NCBI GenBank assembly: GCA_035578155.1 | Contig: JAPWDM010000003.1 | Location: forward strand, 65,898,142 to 65,962,141 | Reading direction: 5' to 3' | Source: Brachynemurus nebulosus | Lineage: Eukaryota > Arthropoda > Insecta > Neuroptera > Myrmeleontidae | DNA length: 64,000 nt | Shown here: positions 22,546-34,962 of the stretch, piece after piece | Position numbering within the stretch: position 1 is the stretch's first letter | Layout: every line of letters begins with the position of its first letter | Translations under genes and position numbers: made by a program | Notes under the pieces: generated by a model | The model's database searches: none | Seen by the model: the letters and a program-made list of their open reading frames with translations, nothing else | What the model was told of the DNA's origin: nothing

Positions 22546-23504
22546 TTCTGAACTAATTAGTCACACTCAATTGTCCATTTACGAGAAGTAGGAAGCCTCC
22601 TCTGTTAAGAGATGCATATTTGACTAATACATACATATAAATTGTACGCATTTCCGAGTTTCTATTTCCGATTTAAAAAGCGGAAGTGTAACTTCTTGTT
22701 GATTACAAATATGGTGTTAATTTCCTACATAATGAGAAAAAGTAAACATTCCGTGCGTATATATAAGTACAATGAATCCAATGATAGACATATAATTATA
22801 TTGTTGTTTTATTAATAAAGTTTTAAACAATTGTCTATTAGAAGCTATAATTAACGAACACATGATAAGTTTTATATTATGTATAGTAATTATTAGAAAG
22901 AAACAAATTTGCTATGTAATAACTAATAACCATAGACCAATTAACATATTATAGGTATATAGTGTATAGACTGAGTGTATCGACGAATAAATGAAGCCTC
23001 AAAACACGTTTAAGTTACGACCAACGGCCATAGTAACAATTTTTAATACCTCATCAAATAATTATTGTCAAAATTTAGTATTTTCTTTTGCGAAAAACCT
23101 CTAAAATTTTGGTTTTACTTTCAAAATACGCATGTAAGTATACAATTTTGAGTTTTGTAATAAATATGGTCTTGTTTACTGGATAACAGACAGCACAATA
23201 TGTGTTCCTCATATCATATCTCGCTAGGTGCTTCAGTGAAATACCCCACAAATTGACTTGACACGCTGTCTATATTATAACAATAGTGTTTATTGATACA
23301 ATAATATAGTAATAGCATATACAAAATTACAGTAAGGTCTCGCTTGACACGGTGTAACAAAATCTTCCAGTGATCGAAACCTGAAATTTCATACTGTATG
23401 TGGATTATCAATTTTGTTAAAGTGCTATAAATGAACTGAAATTCAAGAAAAAATTATTTCGGAAACCTTTTAGAGATGCGACGAATGATGATTCGGTAAT
23501 AATA
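22546..23504. other. AT-rich DNA without recognisable gene
   Basis: No gene or delimited repeat was seen. Confidence 0.4.
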
Positions 23505-24135
23505 ATACTTCTGTCGTACCATTCTGCATAACATAGCGAATTTCCGGTTAGAAAAATTAATTTTTCTCGGAAACCAGTTTACGTAGAATAATTTTATGTA
23601 ATTTTATGTGATTTCCCTTCTTTCCACTGGTTTAAAAAAATGTCGCAAAAACTTTTAAACTTGGAGAAATTTTGGCAAAAATTTATTTTTTTAATATTAA
23701 TAGATTTGAGCGTTACTTTATGGTATATTCCATATTTGTAAATAATAAACAAATATTTTACTTCGCAAAAATACCACTTTTATTTTGAAACTGTGACAAT
23801 ATTGTTTCGAACCGTCAGTTCATCTTCAAACAGAAATTTTCATTCTGTTTGAAAATGAACTGACGGTTCGAAACAATATTGTCACAGTTTCAAAATAAAA
23901 GTGGTATTTTTGCGACGTAAAATATTTGTTTATTATTTTTTTCACGAAAAATGTCCAAAAAATCCATGTTCCAGGCATCAAACGTGTCCGGCTGAAGAAC
24001 TCATCCAAGGCTTTAGGTTTAGCAACGCTTTAACCAAATTTTGTAAAAAATTTTCGGTTTTTAGAGACCTCAAAATAAATTTCTATCACAATCCCGGGCT
24101 CAAGTCGCACCACTAGAGTGGCTGTAACAGTTGAA
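23505..24135 (+). mobile_element. Family A copy split by a snapback element
   Basis: The left part (23505-23690) reads CATTCTGCATAACATAGCG, TTTCTCGGAAACCAG and TTTTGGCAAAAATTTATTT. The snapback element fills 23694-23938. The right part resumes with TTTCACGAAAAATGTCC and continues to ACTCATCCAAGGCTTTAG, AGAGACCTCAAAATAAATTT and ATCCCGGGCTCAAGTCGC. This copy has no (TA)n tract. An uninterrupted sister copy at 46100-46150 shows the empty site. Confidence 0.7.
23694..23938 (-). mobile_element. Snapback element, copy 1 (nested in Family A)
   Basis: A 44-46 bp tail (ATATTAATAGATTTGAGCG... on the plus strand) is followed by a near-perfect inverted repeat whose arms are about 90 bp (AATAATAAACAAATATTTTA; TACCACTTTTATTTTGAAAC; GACAATATTGTTTCGAACCG) around a loop of about 30 bp. 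The same tail and arms occur in opposite orientation at 38612-38844. The inserted DNA lies in a T-run of the host repeat, so the duplication cannot be read here; copy 2 shows it as 9 bp. No protein is encoded. Confidence 0.85.
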
Positions 24136-25029
24136 AGTAGATTTGAGTAGAGTTTCATAGTAAATCAAAATTTTTTCAGCACCCAAAAAAAAGCATTACG
24201 AAATTCTATCATCATGTTTTACGTAAAAAAGCAATAATTTTAGTAATTATTGTAATCGATTATCTACAAAAAAAAAAAAAAAAAACGATAATGATTTATT
24301 ATTGTAATAACCTTTAAGTTAATATCAGCTTTCAAAAATTCTTCTGGTTGATTTAAATATTAAAATGAACAAAAAAAAAAAAAAAAAATTAACACAGAAC
24401 AACTCTCTTATAATTAATTAAACAATGCAAACAACGTTGCCAGCTTATACTACTACTGATCGTAGCAACTGTTCAAGCTTCAGTGATGTGATGCTCAACA
24501 CTGAATAATAATAAAAATACCAATGACATGAAGCAACCAAAAACAAAAAACAAAAAAATAGACAAAATGCCACTAAAATGTCGTCCTATTTAAATTAGAT
24601 ATCGTTAATAGTGTCAATATCACACTATAAAATTATTAAAATGCTGCACCAAAAAACTTGGCACACAGATAGGTGATGGGACGAAGAAGGATATACGGTA
24701 CTATTCCAGGGGGCGACGAATGCTATCTTCTTGCTATTTGCACGATATCGAAAAAGATGATAGTGTAAATTCGACTTTATACTTAATTAACAAACTGATA
24801 TTGTCTCTTTGTAACACACAAAAAAAGAATACAACAAGTTTGACTTTAATATTACAAATCACTACAATTAATCTTTATGTTCAATCTAATCGAATTAAAT
24901 TCACTTGAAATGAACAAAAGCATGTCATTGTGAGACATTAAAATTAGTTATACATATTCAACATTCAACTTATTTCAACTTGTCGGACAGAAATAGATGT
25001 GAAATAAAAAGAGGACACAACAGTTAGTA
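24136..25029. other. AT-rich DNA without recognisable gene
   Basis: No gene seen. A-runs at 24270-24285 and 24370-24388. Confidence 0.4.
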
Positions 25030-25800
25030 ACTAAAAAAAAAAATTGTTTAATTTTATTTTTATATACAGTAAACTCTCGCAAACGGATCGTATGTGAGAC
25101 CGTAGGGGAAAAATAGGCTCTCTCCTACTATTGATTATTACTAGGTGAGGGGAAATAGTTTGAAAATCCCTCGTCAGTTAGAAAATCCTTATTTATTCAA
25201 TTAATTTTACTTGTTTAATTTGGTGTTATTTGAAACAGTTTATCTGTAAACACCGTTCTTTACATAATTAGTTGTAGCTAATTTTACTTTGTGAAAATTC
25301 ATAATGATTATGGTGAAAGAATTTTTAATTTTGTCAAATTTTCACTAAAATGTAGAGATATATATTTTATTTTATCACTAAAACTAGTTTTCTATTAATT
25401 AAACCATCATCAGGTGAATTCTGAACTGAACAGAATTCAGTTTGGACAAAAGAATACCTATATATAAATTAAAGGCAATAAATGGACTGGATTTCTCTCT
25501 TCTGGATTTTTCCCATTTCTTAACCAATCCATTTATTGTCTTTAATTTATATATCAGAAATAAATAAATAACAAAAAAAAAATTTTTTAGTATTTTACTT
25601 TTATATACAGTAAACTCTCGCAAACGGATCGTATGTGGGGCTGCAGGGGAAAAATAAGCCTTCCCCTCGCCATTGATTATTACCAGGTGAGGGGAAATAA
25701 TTTGGAAGTTGCTCGCCAGTTGGGCGGATCGTCATTAATTCAACTAATTTACCTATTTAAGGAACTTGGTTAGCTTGCTGTTATTCGTAACAGTGAACAG
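25030..25800 (+). repeat. 541-bp tandem duplication with Tc1/pogo-like end motif
   Basis: TACAGTAAACTCTCGCAAAC followed by GGATCGTATGTG occurs at 25065 and 25606, an offset of 541 bp. Both copies go on to GGGGAAAAATA, TTGATTATTAC.AGGTGAGGGG and a GTTATT(T/C)G(A/T)AACAGT block. TACAGTAAACTCTCG resembles Tc1/pogo-type inverted ends, but no matching right end was found. Unit 1 also holds an inverted repeat (25464-25550: AATTAAAGGCAATAAATGGA / TCCATTTATTGTCTTTAATT). Confidence 0.7.
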
Positions 25801-26559
25801 TGGTGGGGGAGACCTCGACGAATTAGATCCGTTCTATTATATTATTCGAAATTTCTAAAACACTCTTTTACAATTTTTTTGGGGGGTTCCGTAATCACAA
25901 CCACGGAATACTTACGATTTCGTGTTGTCTGTTATCGTTTTGCGCGATCTGACACGCACCTGATTCGCTTTTTTAATACAGTGTTGTATCTTGTATCTTA
26001 CTGGTCTAAAAAAAAATCCTTTAGTTTTTGGACGCGCATTAAATCAAGGTTTCGTAGTCAATTTTTGGAATAAAAGAAGGAAATGACTATGGAACTCTAA
26101 TTTTTCGTGGTTCAGCACGTTTTTGGCGAATTTTTTTTTTTTTTTTTTTGATATTTTGATAGATAAAATTTGACAATCTTTTTAATGCGATTAACATAAT
26201 TTACCAAACGGCGAATAATCACCGCGCAGAAATACAATAACAAAATCATTGAACACATGTGATCAAGATGTGATGAAATCAACATAGATACATACTTTTC
26301 TTGAATGAAGTTTCTAAGAACTTATTAATCCGTTGCGGTTTTCAAATGACATCACTGGGTGTGTTTTGATTGAATGCAATAATATTATGGAACAATGGGA
26401 ACGTGGATTAGACCTAAATTCTATGAATCTGAATCATTCGTAATAACCTGGTGATCTATTTCTGTTTTATAGAGACAATATTTCCATCTGATGCCTCCTC
26501 ATATACCAAATATTTCTCAAATGAATTTTTGTCATTTTTTAAAGCAAAACTGAAAAAAA
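25801..26559. other. AT-rich DNA without recognisable gene
   Basis: No gene seen. T-run at 26131-26150. The short frame at 25879-26073 shows no domain. Confidence 0.4.
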
Positions 26560-26935
26560 AAATTCACACTAAAATTCTCTGATTCAAATCACACTTCCGT
26601 CAAGTTTGATTTAGGGGGAAAAATTTTTTTAATTTGATGACGTCACCACGGTTACTGAAATTTTTCAAGGCCTGAAAAACTGTAAATTAAACGATAGAGT
26701 GATGAAATTGGAAGCAAACTATAGGTCTCCTATATCGATATTTTCGTCTTTACCAAAATTAAACCAGTAGAATCACAAGAAAAAGTCGACTCTTCTGAAT
26801 CAGTCCTATTTCTAAGAAAAATTTCATCAGTTTGACATAATAGTAAAATGAAAATTTTACATCCAAATTACCCTAATTCATTCAATCGGCTGATTTTCGA
26901 AAATGGAAATTTTTTTAATTTGATGAGGTCATCCA
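26560..26935 (+). repeat. Family H repeat, copy 1 (contains TGACGTCA)
   Basis: Shares with 56460-56880 the order TGATGACGTCA, a TTTTTCA-type block, GAAATT(G/A)GAAGC(A/G)AA.TATAGGT, CTTTACCAAAATTA and a TCGAATCAGTC-like block. TTTTTTTAATTTGATGA(C/G)GTCA occurs at about 26622 and 26914, so the family itself is tandem with a ~290-bp period. The second unit is cut off by the element that begins at 26936. Confidence 0.6.
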
Positions 26936-27362
26936 CACTATAGTGCCGATATCGATACGCTTCCGCTCCAGTCTCGCTCCGATATAATCTTGTTGTATTA
27001 CAGTGCTGGTACCTATTCGTTCTCTATTCACATTATAATGCCACTCTCGGTACGCTACCAGTTTGATACAAACATATTTTCATAACAACTGAATGCAAGC
27101 GGAGCGGATTGGAACCAAAAAAGTGTTTACACTATAGGTACAAGTCATAACAAGTCTGATATCGCTCCGATAAAATATTACCTGAGTGGTATTGATTGAT
27201 ATTGGAGCGGTGCTGGAGCGGGATTGGACTGTGACTGATATCGGAGCGGTACCGGAGCGATGATGTGAATACACTCAATTTTTCTTGTATAAGAATATTT
27301 TATCGAATCGGGAGCGTAGCGATATCGTACCGAGAGCGGAGCGTTAATGTGGATCGCGGCCT
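26936..27362. mobile_element. GGAGCG-rich inverted-repeat element
   Basis: ATCCACACTATAGTGCCG at the left and (inverted) ATCCACATTAACGCTCCG at the right are related inverted ends. The interior repeats CGCTCCGATAT, GGAGCGGT and ACCGGAGCG in both orientations and is much richer in GC than its surroundings. A similar inner end (TCACATTATAATGCCACTC) lies at 27028. No coding frame. The exact ends and target duplication could not be set; hAT is possible. Confidence 0.55.
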
Positions 27363-27367
27363 AAGGA

Positions 27368-27425
27368 CACCAGGGTAGCCATTCTTCAAATGTGCTGTGA
27401 TATGCTATGATATGATTAGTTCGGA
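27368..27425 (+). repeat. Short repeat shared with the Penelope-like relic region
   Basis: CAGGGTAGCCATTCTTCAAATGTGCT continues in close agreement with 40132-40175 (the match is about 45 bp with few changes, running into GCTATG blocks). At 40132 this sequence abuts the 3' side of the minus-strand Penelope-like endonuclease relic, so this may be the tail of a second, otherwise lost copy. Confidence 0.4.
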
Positions 27426-28097
27426 AACTAACATAAAGAAATATATTTTTGTAAGTTGGTAAATCAATAGCTACCCAGTAGCTTACAGACCGTAAAACCC
27501 CAAATCCACCTCTGACTCCAGCAATTTTATGGATTATTTATCGCCTTTTATAAATACACAAAATATTTCCGAATATGGAAATTTCAAAAACCGGCTTCAC
27601 CGTGGTGTGGATATGTTATGAAGACAAGACAAACATTCACGTTCGTTGGAGAATAATGTCGCGACACATACATACATACATACACCTATGTATAATAATT
27701 CTTGGTGTCGCAAGTAAAGAAGCAGTGGCATTGTCAGCGAACGCACCAAATGACAATCCAAATAAACCAACCAGCACTCCATAATAATAATAATCATGGG
27801 TGCCAACATTGCCAGCATTAATATAACCGGCAATGTTGGAAGATTAGATACCATGATAATATTATTTATGGTCGTTTGTGGCAGGACGGGAAAAAAAAAA
27901 GAAACGACTGTCAACATTTTTAACACCTTTCTTGCTGCTTTATCGAATAAATTATTTTTTGCATCAGTTTTTGTATATTAAGAGACATTCAAGTGAAATT
28001 TTCTCCTGCAAGACATATGACTTCTTCGACGTTACAAAAAAAAATAATTTCCTAACTGACTGACTACACGTACAATGTTGGAATGTATTGTATGTAC
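27426..28097. other. AT-rich DNA without recognisable gene
   Basis: Overlapping open frames on both strands (27575-28063) have no recognised domain. ACATACATACATACA and TAATAATAATAAT simple repeats lie at about 27666 and 27782. Confidence 0.35.
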
Positions 28098-28395
28098 CAG
28101 GAGTTCCCAAAGTATGGATCCCAAACATGATCTTCCGAAATAATTCTTTTTATTTATTTTTCCTTAATTGTACCATATGGGACAACTATCCTTTGCCCAT
28201 TGATAGGAACAGAGGCAGCGTAATAAGAATTTTTGAAAATTCTAGATTCTGCCTTAAATTCTGTAACTTAAGAACGAAACCGAACCTCAAAATTTGGGCT
28301 CCGTTAGGCTACCACTGCGATCAGCTTTTATTGATAGACACCTCACTTATTAAAATTCGTTAAATAACTTTGGCTGTGTGCTTTCCACAAAATTT
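28098..28395 (+). mobile_element. Family I repeat, copy 2, with hAT-like left end
   Basis: It begins CAGGAGTTCCCAAAGTATGG, a frequent hAT opening, and shares downstream blocks with 17225-17440. No matching right end or 8-bp duplication was found. The 91-codon frame at 28088-28363 is not supported by any domain. Confidence 0.5.
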
Positions 28396-28410
28396 TTCTT
28401 TATTCTATTA

Positions 28411-28860
28411 TATAGCGTGTGAGTTTTTTGAGAGTTGCCATTTTTATTACAGCCAAATTTTTATGATAGAAATGGTACTGGAAAAGGTTCTTTTCTTGGA
28501 TGTAATAGAAATGTAACCAAACAAAACACTATCGGTTGAAGTAGCCTCAAATACATAATTATATGCATATTTTTACCGCCTAATTGATAAATTAAAGAAA
28601 AATTCAAAAAATAAACTTGGGTAAAAATTTTTTTTCCTCGTTTATGTTTTTAATTGATGCATTAGATCAGTTTTATCGAAAAATTAACAGTCGATAAGTT
28701 TGTATCATAGCTCGAAAACCATAAGAGCTAGAAAGCTCCTGATTATATAGCAATCGGTTGCCCCCATCGATATCTACAACTCTTATTTGAACAATTTTTC
28801 GATTAAATCAACGGTTTGGCTGTAATAAAAATGGCAACTCTCAAAAAACTCACATGATAT
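28411..28860 (-). mobile_element. Family B MITE, copy 1 (~450 bp)
   Basis: The ends GTGAGTTTTTTGAGAGTTGC and (inverted right) the same sequence form inverted repeats of about 38 bp, running on to CATTTTTATTACAGCCAAA. The outer flanks are TATA-rich (ATATAG and GATATA). Two other copies are at 46283-46748 and 62958-63816. Interior blocks include ATCGATATCTACAACTC and GAGCTAGAAAGCTCCTG. No frame for a transposase. The superfamily is unresolved because targets are TA-rich. Confidence 0.85.
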
Positions 28861-30669
28861 AAAGATATTTTCTTTGTCAGGTCCGTCAACACCAAATTTT
28901 TATTTTCAGGTGACAGTTATATTTTGAAGTTTCTATCGCAAATCACCGTTAGCTACGAGCAGGGTCGGATTGACCCACTTTTAACCGGACACCAGGATTG
29001 CCAAATTGGCGAGCAGAAAAAAAAACATACAAAACTTACATTCATATTTAAATATTCCAAATAGACAACAACTTGACCGGGTCCCTAGATACTTGTCGCA
29101 TTTGTCTATACGATAATCCAGAGTCATATATTTTGACTAAAATAAAGTTGAAACTAAGTGGAAGTAACTTAACTGATTTTTAAATACAAAAGCGCTCGAT
29201 CCATTTGGTCCAACGTGGAAAAAAACAAGAGAGCGGGCGTTAATCAGTCAGATCCGATCAAGCCTCGATTTTTCGTCCCCCTCCAGATATTTACTTAGCA
29301 AATTTTCGAGACGGCTTAAGTAAGCAACTCATGGCGACCTCTATTTCATACTGATGGTAATATAATGAACATTGTGGGTTTGTGTCCGCGATATGAACGT
29401 AAAAATTTTAACTTTTTTTTTTTTTTTGACAGGAGGCGGAGATTTACATGTGATGAAATTTCTATTTTTGATATTAATTTTTCAAAATTTCTGTAAAAGG
29501 AAGCTACAATATTACACCAGTCCTGGCTACGAAACAGTTTCCGAATCACCAATCATACAACAAGAACATCTATTGTTTTACCTGTTACCGAGTTGCTGAA
29601 TGAGCTTGCTAAAAATATAATTCCATATACATATACATATACATATACATAAATAAAAAAATACCATACTGGAACGAAAAAACATGATTCCACTGCGATG
29701 ACATGTTACAAAACAGTAATAAAAAATTATTTTGTAAAACTGGTAGTTGATATCAAAACGTATTAAACAAATAAAATATCCTCTATACATTGAACACAAA
29801 ACAGTATGTGGTGTTTTGGATAATATTGGTTTTTTTTTATTCGTCATGTTGTCCCCCCACCCCCTTTATCTCCCACCTTCCGTCCCCGCTCCAGTACATA
29901 CCATTCATGACGTTGCATTACAATATTGGAAGCATCGTCGTTTAACGGGCAACAGTAATATGTAATAGTGAAAATAAAAAAAAAAAATAGAAATATGGCA
30001 AATTCAAAAAAAAGATTGATTTGCATGCATATTATACGCCAGCCAAATGACCACGAACAGTGACCACGCACAGTGACCGCTGAGTGAGAACCGCAGGTGA
30101 TCGTATTACCAACTATCAACCGAAAATTTACCATCCACCGATAGAGTTTTGGTTATGTGCGCATAGTAAAGTATTTCCCTCATTTGGATATCCCTTACGT
30201 AACTGAAACAAATTAATTTTTTTTTAATGTGGCTAAGCTTTTCGTGAAGAAGAATTGTTGGATCCAGTTCGAGTTTAAGTTCCTAGGAAAGTTGTGAAAG
30301 AAGACATTAATACACCAGTTGTCCAAACAAAATTTCCCTTGTTTTTTCCGGTTTTCATTCTCTCCCTTGAAATTTTTTAAATTGAAAAAATCAAAGTTTT
30401 TGTATTACTTTCAACAAAACCGGAAACGACTCGAATTATTGGTACCGAAGCTACCAACGACACCTAGAAATCCTGAAGATTTTTTAATTATGTTGACAGG
30501 TCGAAAATTACAATTCTTTTAAAAATAGAATTAGAATGGAATTTTTGAATTTTTAGGATTTTGTAGTCGAATACGAAATATTAATGCGATCACGCTGGCT
30601 GTCGCTTTTACGCTACCATTTTGCACTTTATCCATTTTTTTTTTAAAAATAGGTAAATTTGAAGATACG
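28861..30669. other. AT-rich DNA; hAT-like end at 28971; simple repeats
   Basis: CAGGGTCGGATTGACCCAC near 28971 resembles a hAT end, but no partner was found. An (ACATAT)n tract lies at 29624-29652 and a C/T-rich tract at 29851-29890. Several short frames on both strands (29346-30134) carry no domain. No gene can be supported. Confidence 0.4.
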
Positions 30670-30766
30670 AACAAAGTAAGTTCTTTTAGAGAATTTCCAG
30701 AATGGAATTCAGCTATTACAGCCACTGTCATAACGCGACTTGAAACCGAAAATAATATTCACTAAA

Positions 30767-30839
<73 letters not shown>

Positions 30840-31141
30840 TATCCAATTTTTACGAAATTTGGTGAAAACATTGGAAGTCTCAAACCCTTGGATGAGTTTG
30901 TCAGCCAAACACGTCGGATGCCAGGAACATGGTTTTTGTTCTTGAAAAAAATTAGTTTTTTGCCAAAATTTACACTTATTCAAAAATTTTTACGAAATTT
31001 TTTTACACCATTTAAAAGAGGAGAAAAAATTACATAAAAAAGGTCTCTAACTATTATTTTATGTCAACTAGTTTCCGAGAAAAACTAATTTTTATAAACG
31101 GAAATTCGCTATGTTATGCAGAATGCTGCGACAGGGGTATT
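30670..31141 (-). mobile_element. Family A element with (TA)n, minus-strand copy
   Basis: Complete copy in reverse: CTTTTAGAGAATTTCCAGAA at the left, AGCTATTACAGCCACTGTCA, ACTAAAATTTA, (TA)n at 30769-30837, CCTTGGATGAGTTTGTCAGC, CGTCGGATGCCAGGAACATG, TTTTTTGCCAAAATTTAC, GTCAACTAGTTTCCGAGAAA, then GGAAATTCGCTATGTTATGC and CTGCGACAGGGGTAT at the right. This is one of the best preserved copies and can serve as a reference for the family. No coding frame. Confidence 0.8.
30769..30837. repeat. (TA)n microsatellite inside Family A
   Basis: About 69 bp of pure TA, at the same internal position as in the other Family A copies (next to ACTAAAATTTA on this strand). Confidence 0.95.
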
Positions 31142-32107
31142 TTTTTTTTAATTTCTGGAGCAACCAGAAGTGAATTAAATCGTTAGTATCGTGGCTATCA
31201 ATGGTATCGAAAATCCTAAAAAGCCCCAAATTTTTCACGCTTCCCTACTAGAGAAAGCCAAAAAGAAATTCAATATAGTTATGTAGACTTCACTATCCTA
31301 ATAACAGGAGACTTTCATCTCTAAGTCTCTGATTTCAATGAAAATAATTTTTCCTGCGGTTTTACACAAAAGTGGCCCTACCCGATTCCAACAATTTTTC
31401 CTCCTGTAAAATTAAAATAAAATACATAGCTAGTGTGAAAATATTTTTTTTTTGTTTTTTGGAGAGTGCTGATTCACAACCAGTTGTGCATCCGTGGTTA
31501 TTTTACGCCACTGAGCTTTTTTTATGTGGTGAATAAATTTTAACAATATATGCCAATATGAAAATTATACACAGCTTGGATTGTAAAAGTCCAAAACAAT
31601 ATGTAAAATATACTATATAGGTACAAGTTGTAACATATATATTCCAGGTACAGTATTGGACAAAACAATTTGAACATACACTAAATGCAATATTTCTTTC
31701 GCTGATTTCGAAAATTATCACCCAATTTTGCGTTAATCTTCGATTTATTAGTGATAAACTTGTATGAAGACACAATTATTTATTTAATTTTGTTTTATTT
31801 TGTATTTTATATTAGAACAATGATGTTCATATGTTTTTGTACACTAGTGTACATATATATGTAAACGTGTGTGGAACGTTACATACACATATCTGCTTGA
31901 TTGAACATGTTTGTACAACATGCGTGCATTCATCCGAGTACCAGTTACAATGTATAGTATATAACCATGTAACCGGGAATTTAAAATAACGTGCACATTT
32001 GGATTTGTCCATGTCAGTTGTAATTTGAAATATGTACATATATGTGCCCGGTTTTTAACGAATTCGAATAATTAACATTTGACGCTATTAACGTTAGTGC
32101 AAAAAAA
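31142..32107. other. AT-rich DNA without recognisable gene
   Basis: No gene seen. Short frames on the minus strand (31503-31775 and 31827-32039) have no domain. Confidence 0.4.
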
Positions 32108-32240
32108 AAAATTGTACTTTTATTAGCGAATTTCCAGAATGGAATTTAGCTATTACAGCCACTGTCATGACGCAGTGATGGGCCTATGGCAGAAATTTGT
32201 TTTGAGGTACCTAGAAACCGAAAATATAATTCACTAAAAT
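32108..32240 (-). mobile_element. Family A, right-end fragment (minus strand)
   Basis: TTTTATTAGCGAATTTCCAG, then GAATTTAGCTATTACAGCC, ACTGTCATGACGC, GGCAGAAATTTGTTTTGAGG, CTAGAAACCGAAAATA and TTCACTAAAATTTATAT. It stops where the (TA)n tract would begin, which suggests breakage at the tract. Confidence 0.75.
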
Positions 32241-32647
32241 TTATATAAACACGGACTAAAATAAATAAAAAATGCAGGTATGATTTCCGTACTAAATTCA
32301 CCATTATAACAGTAAAAATACAAGAATTATTAAAATTTTTTTTAAAAAATTCGTTCCGATATTTATAGGTACCGGAAGCGTTACCGTAGAGGCGAAGTGA
32401 TATGAAAGGAACACGTTGTGTATCCATGCCCCTCCATCGACCTATATATTTGATTCACAAGTAATGCTGGTATCGTAACTATTGCAACAAAAATAATTAA
32501 ATTTGTTTTTTTTTTTTTTTAAATTTTTATCAGTTTTTATTTTATGTGTAATTATGACAATCAGAACACATTTTTAAAGAAAATTCTTGCCCGATAATGA
32601 AAATTCTATATTTTCGAAACATCGCAAATGAATACTTAGTTTATATC
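32241..32647. other. AT-rich DNA without recognisable gene
   Basis: No gene or repeat recognised; T-run at 32506-32520. Confidence 0.4.
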
Positions 32648-33436
32648 ACACGGAGAGAAAAATCCTCTAATTTTTGTAGAGAAAATTTCAGAAAAATTAC
32701 CATGCTCCCCTACAATCCGTGCGCGATCGACGACCAAAATAAAAAATATGTGCTAGCATGGTAAAATTTAATGTGGTGCTAACACAACTTTTATCACACT
32801 CTTATGCATGTATATTATAGTTTAATTCTTGTTGTCGTACTCTTTCATTTGCGCATCTGACTCGCGACCTTATATTGGTTGCACTGTACCTGTAAAAACA
32901 TGTATACAAAAATGATTGCCAACAATATAATTCTAATACATATACTAAAGATAGGTAAATAACAAAAAGATGAATTAAACGATGACATCATCCTAAGAGA
33001 GTGTAAAAGCAACTGACTACTAGCTGCATCAAGGTGCTTGGTGCGAGCTGTCTAGCAAAGTTTCTTCCACAGTCCACACCTATGGTTCGCATGTAACCCA
33101 TGTAACTCGCTGATTGAGGTACATTTCATTACAGCGTTCCCAACACAACCAACCTTCTTTCTGTTTTTTTTCTTTCTATTATTAGCATGTTAGCATGGTA
33201 ATTTTTTTAATAAACACAATTAAAAATTATTTTTTTGTCGGTAATGGAACTTTTTACTGTGCTGTTTTACAAATTTTACGGAGATAATATTACGAAAAGA
33301 ACATTCCATCCTTTAAATTTTTTATGATTAATTATAATCTTTATATTTTTACCTTACAGAATTTAATATGTTCGCCTTTTACACGTCGATTGTAGTGCTG
33401 AGCACAGTAATTTTTATAGGATTTTTCTCTCCGTGC
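32648..33436. mobile_element. Family D element, 789 bp, ACACGGAGAG ends
   Basis: The left end ACACGGAGAGAAAAATCCTC and the right end (inverted: GCACGGAGAGAAAAATCCTA) are inverted copies. Inside the right end the sequence TTACTGTGCTCAGCACTACAATCG (given in parts: TTACTGTGCTCAG, CACTACAATCG) and ACGTGTAAAAGGCGAACATA matches the compact copy at 57775-57937. Central sequence is unique here (GCATCTGACTCGCGACC; CGCATGTAACCCATG). No open frame. Target duplication unresolved, so superfamily unknown. Confidence 0.75.
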
Positions 33437-34695
33437 AGTAACTGTTGGTAATTTTTCTCCAAAACTTTATCCTTTAACAAAAACAATAGAATGACTAAAC
33501 TCAGTAACAAAATCTTATTTTTTTTTTTTAGACTATCGTCTCTTTTATATTACATACAGTTAACATAAAGCGACGTCGATTGTCAACTAGTCGTTCACAA
33601 ATCGTACACGCATACACATTGTATTTTTGTTTCCAGTATTTCATTACACCGTATTTTGTTAAAAGTCGCCATAACGTTGAAAATAATGTTCAATTTTATT
33701 ATATTTGATATCATAGCTGCTGCCAACAAGTATATCATGCTGTTATACGACCAAATGTTCTCTTGTAGTATTGTACTATTAACGAAACAATTACATGAAA
33801 CATTAAAAAATTTTTTTGAAAATTTTTTTTTTGAAAAAATAGTTGACTTTTTAAAATTAAAAAAATACCCATATAGTTGAGAAAGAGAGATAAACAGAGA
33901 ATAAACTTTTTCGTACATTCATTCAGTGTCACAATAATTTTGCCCGATACTGTACACAATCACACAAAAAACTGTTAAATTTCAAAATTAGCACATACAT
34001 AAAATAAACTACTGCGAAATGTTTCTTTCTCTATACCTACCTAGTTTGTATATCAAATAAAAAAAATTATTAATTCTAATCTTATGTATGAGAACTTTAA
34101 TTAATTTAAACTGGATAATTAACGAAAAATTTATTATAATTATTATCAAAAACAAATTAATTGCGGTAGAGATAAAAACAATTAAAAATATATCGTTCGC
34201 TATTAAATTACTTCTTTTTCAAAAGTAAATATTTTTTTTTGCAAAATGAAATTTTTAAAAAAATATTAAGAACATAAAAAGTAGTACTTATACGTTGAAT
34301 AAATCTTATTAATATTTAATTAAATAATTACATGAAATCATTTTTAATCGTATATCATACATAAGACATTTGCACACCGCAAAAAAAGAAAAGCACATTT
34401 ATTTTGCAATCATAATAAATCTCTCTTGATACAGAAATAAAATTACTGCATATGAAATATTCAAGAAAATTATATATTTTTATAAAAATATATCGGGTGT
34501 TTCATATAACGTAAACTTATTAGATTTGTGTTTGAACTAAATGTAAAAGTTGATCTTTTACACAGTTATTTCGTTTTCGAAATTTAAAAAGCTACAACAC
34601 TATCTACCCCTACTGAGGCTTATGGTTACTTGGAGTTTACGACATTTGATGACAATGATGAAATTCGGATTAAATTCTACATATTTTTAATCAAT
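33437..34695. other. AT-rich DNA without recognisable gene
   Basis: No gene seen. Opposed short frames at 33595-33959 are mirror shadows in A/T-rich sequence. TATCGGGTGTTTCATATAAC at 34491 looks like a repeat border, but no partner was found. Confidence 0.35.
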
Positions 34696-34703
34696 CCTAT
34701 AGT

Positions 34704-34954
34704 CATAGGCGTGATTCAGGGGGACAAGGGGGGGCAATATTCCTGTGAATAAAAAATTAAAAACTTGAACAAGATTTATTAAAATGATATCGCACAGTCG
34801 GAAAGGGGTGAGTGAGGATGCAGAAATTAAGTCAAGCTTTTGTCGACTCTGAACTGGTTTGCTATTCTAAAAATCTCCAAAGGTGGTTTTTATATTAAAT
34901 TAATATATTCCTTGAAATCCCCCCCTCAATATTTTTCTTGAAATCCCGCCTATG
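34704..34954. mobile_element. hAT MITE, 251 bp, exact 8-bp target duplication
   Basis: Ends CATAGGCGTGATT and (inverted right) CATAGGCGGGATT are flanked by CCTATAGT on both sides (34696-34703 and 34955-34962). GGGGGG and CCCCCC tracts lie near the two ends. No coding capacity. The terminal sequence resembles the CATAGATTCCCA element at 5566 only in its first four bases, so it is a separate family. Confidence 0.9.
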
Positions 34955-34962
34955 CCTATAGT

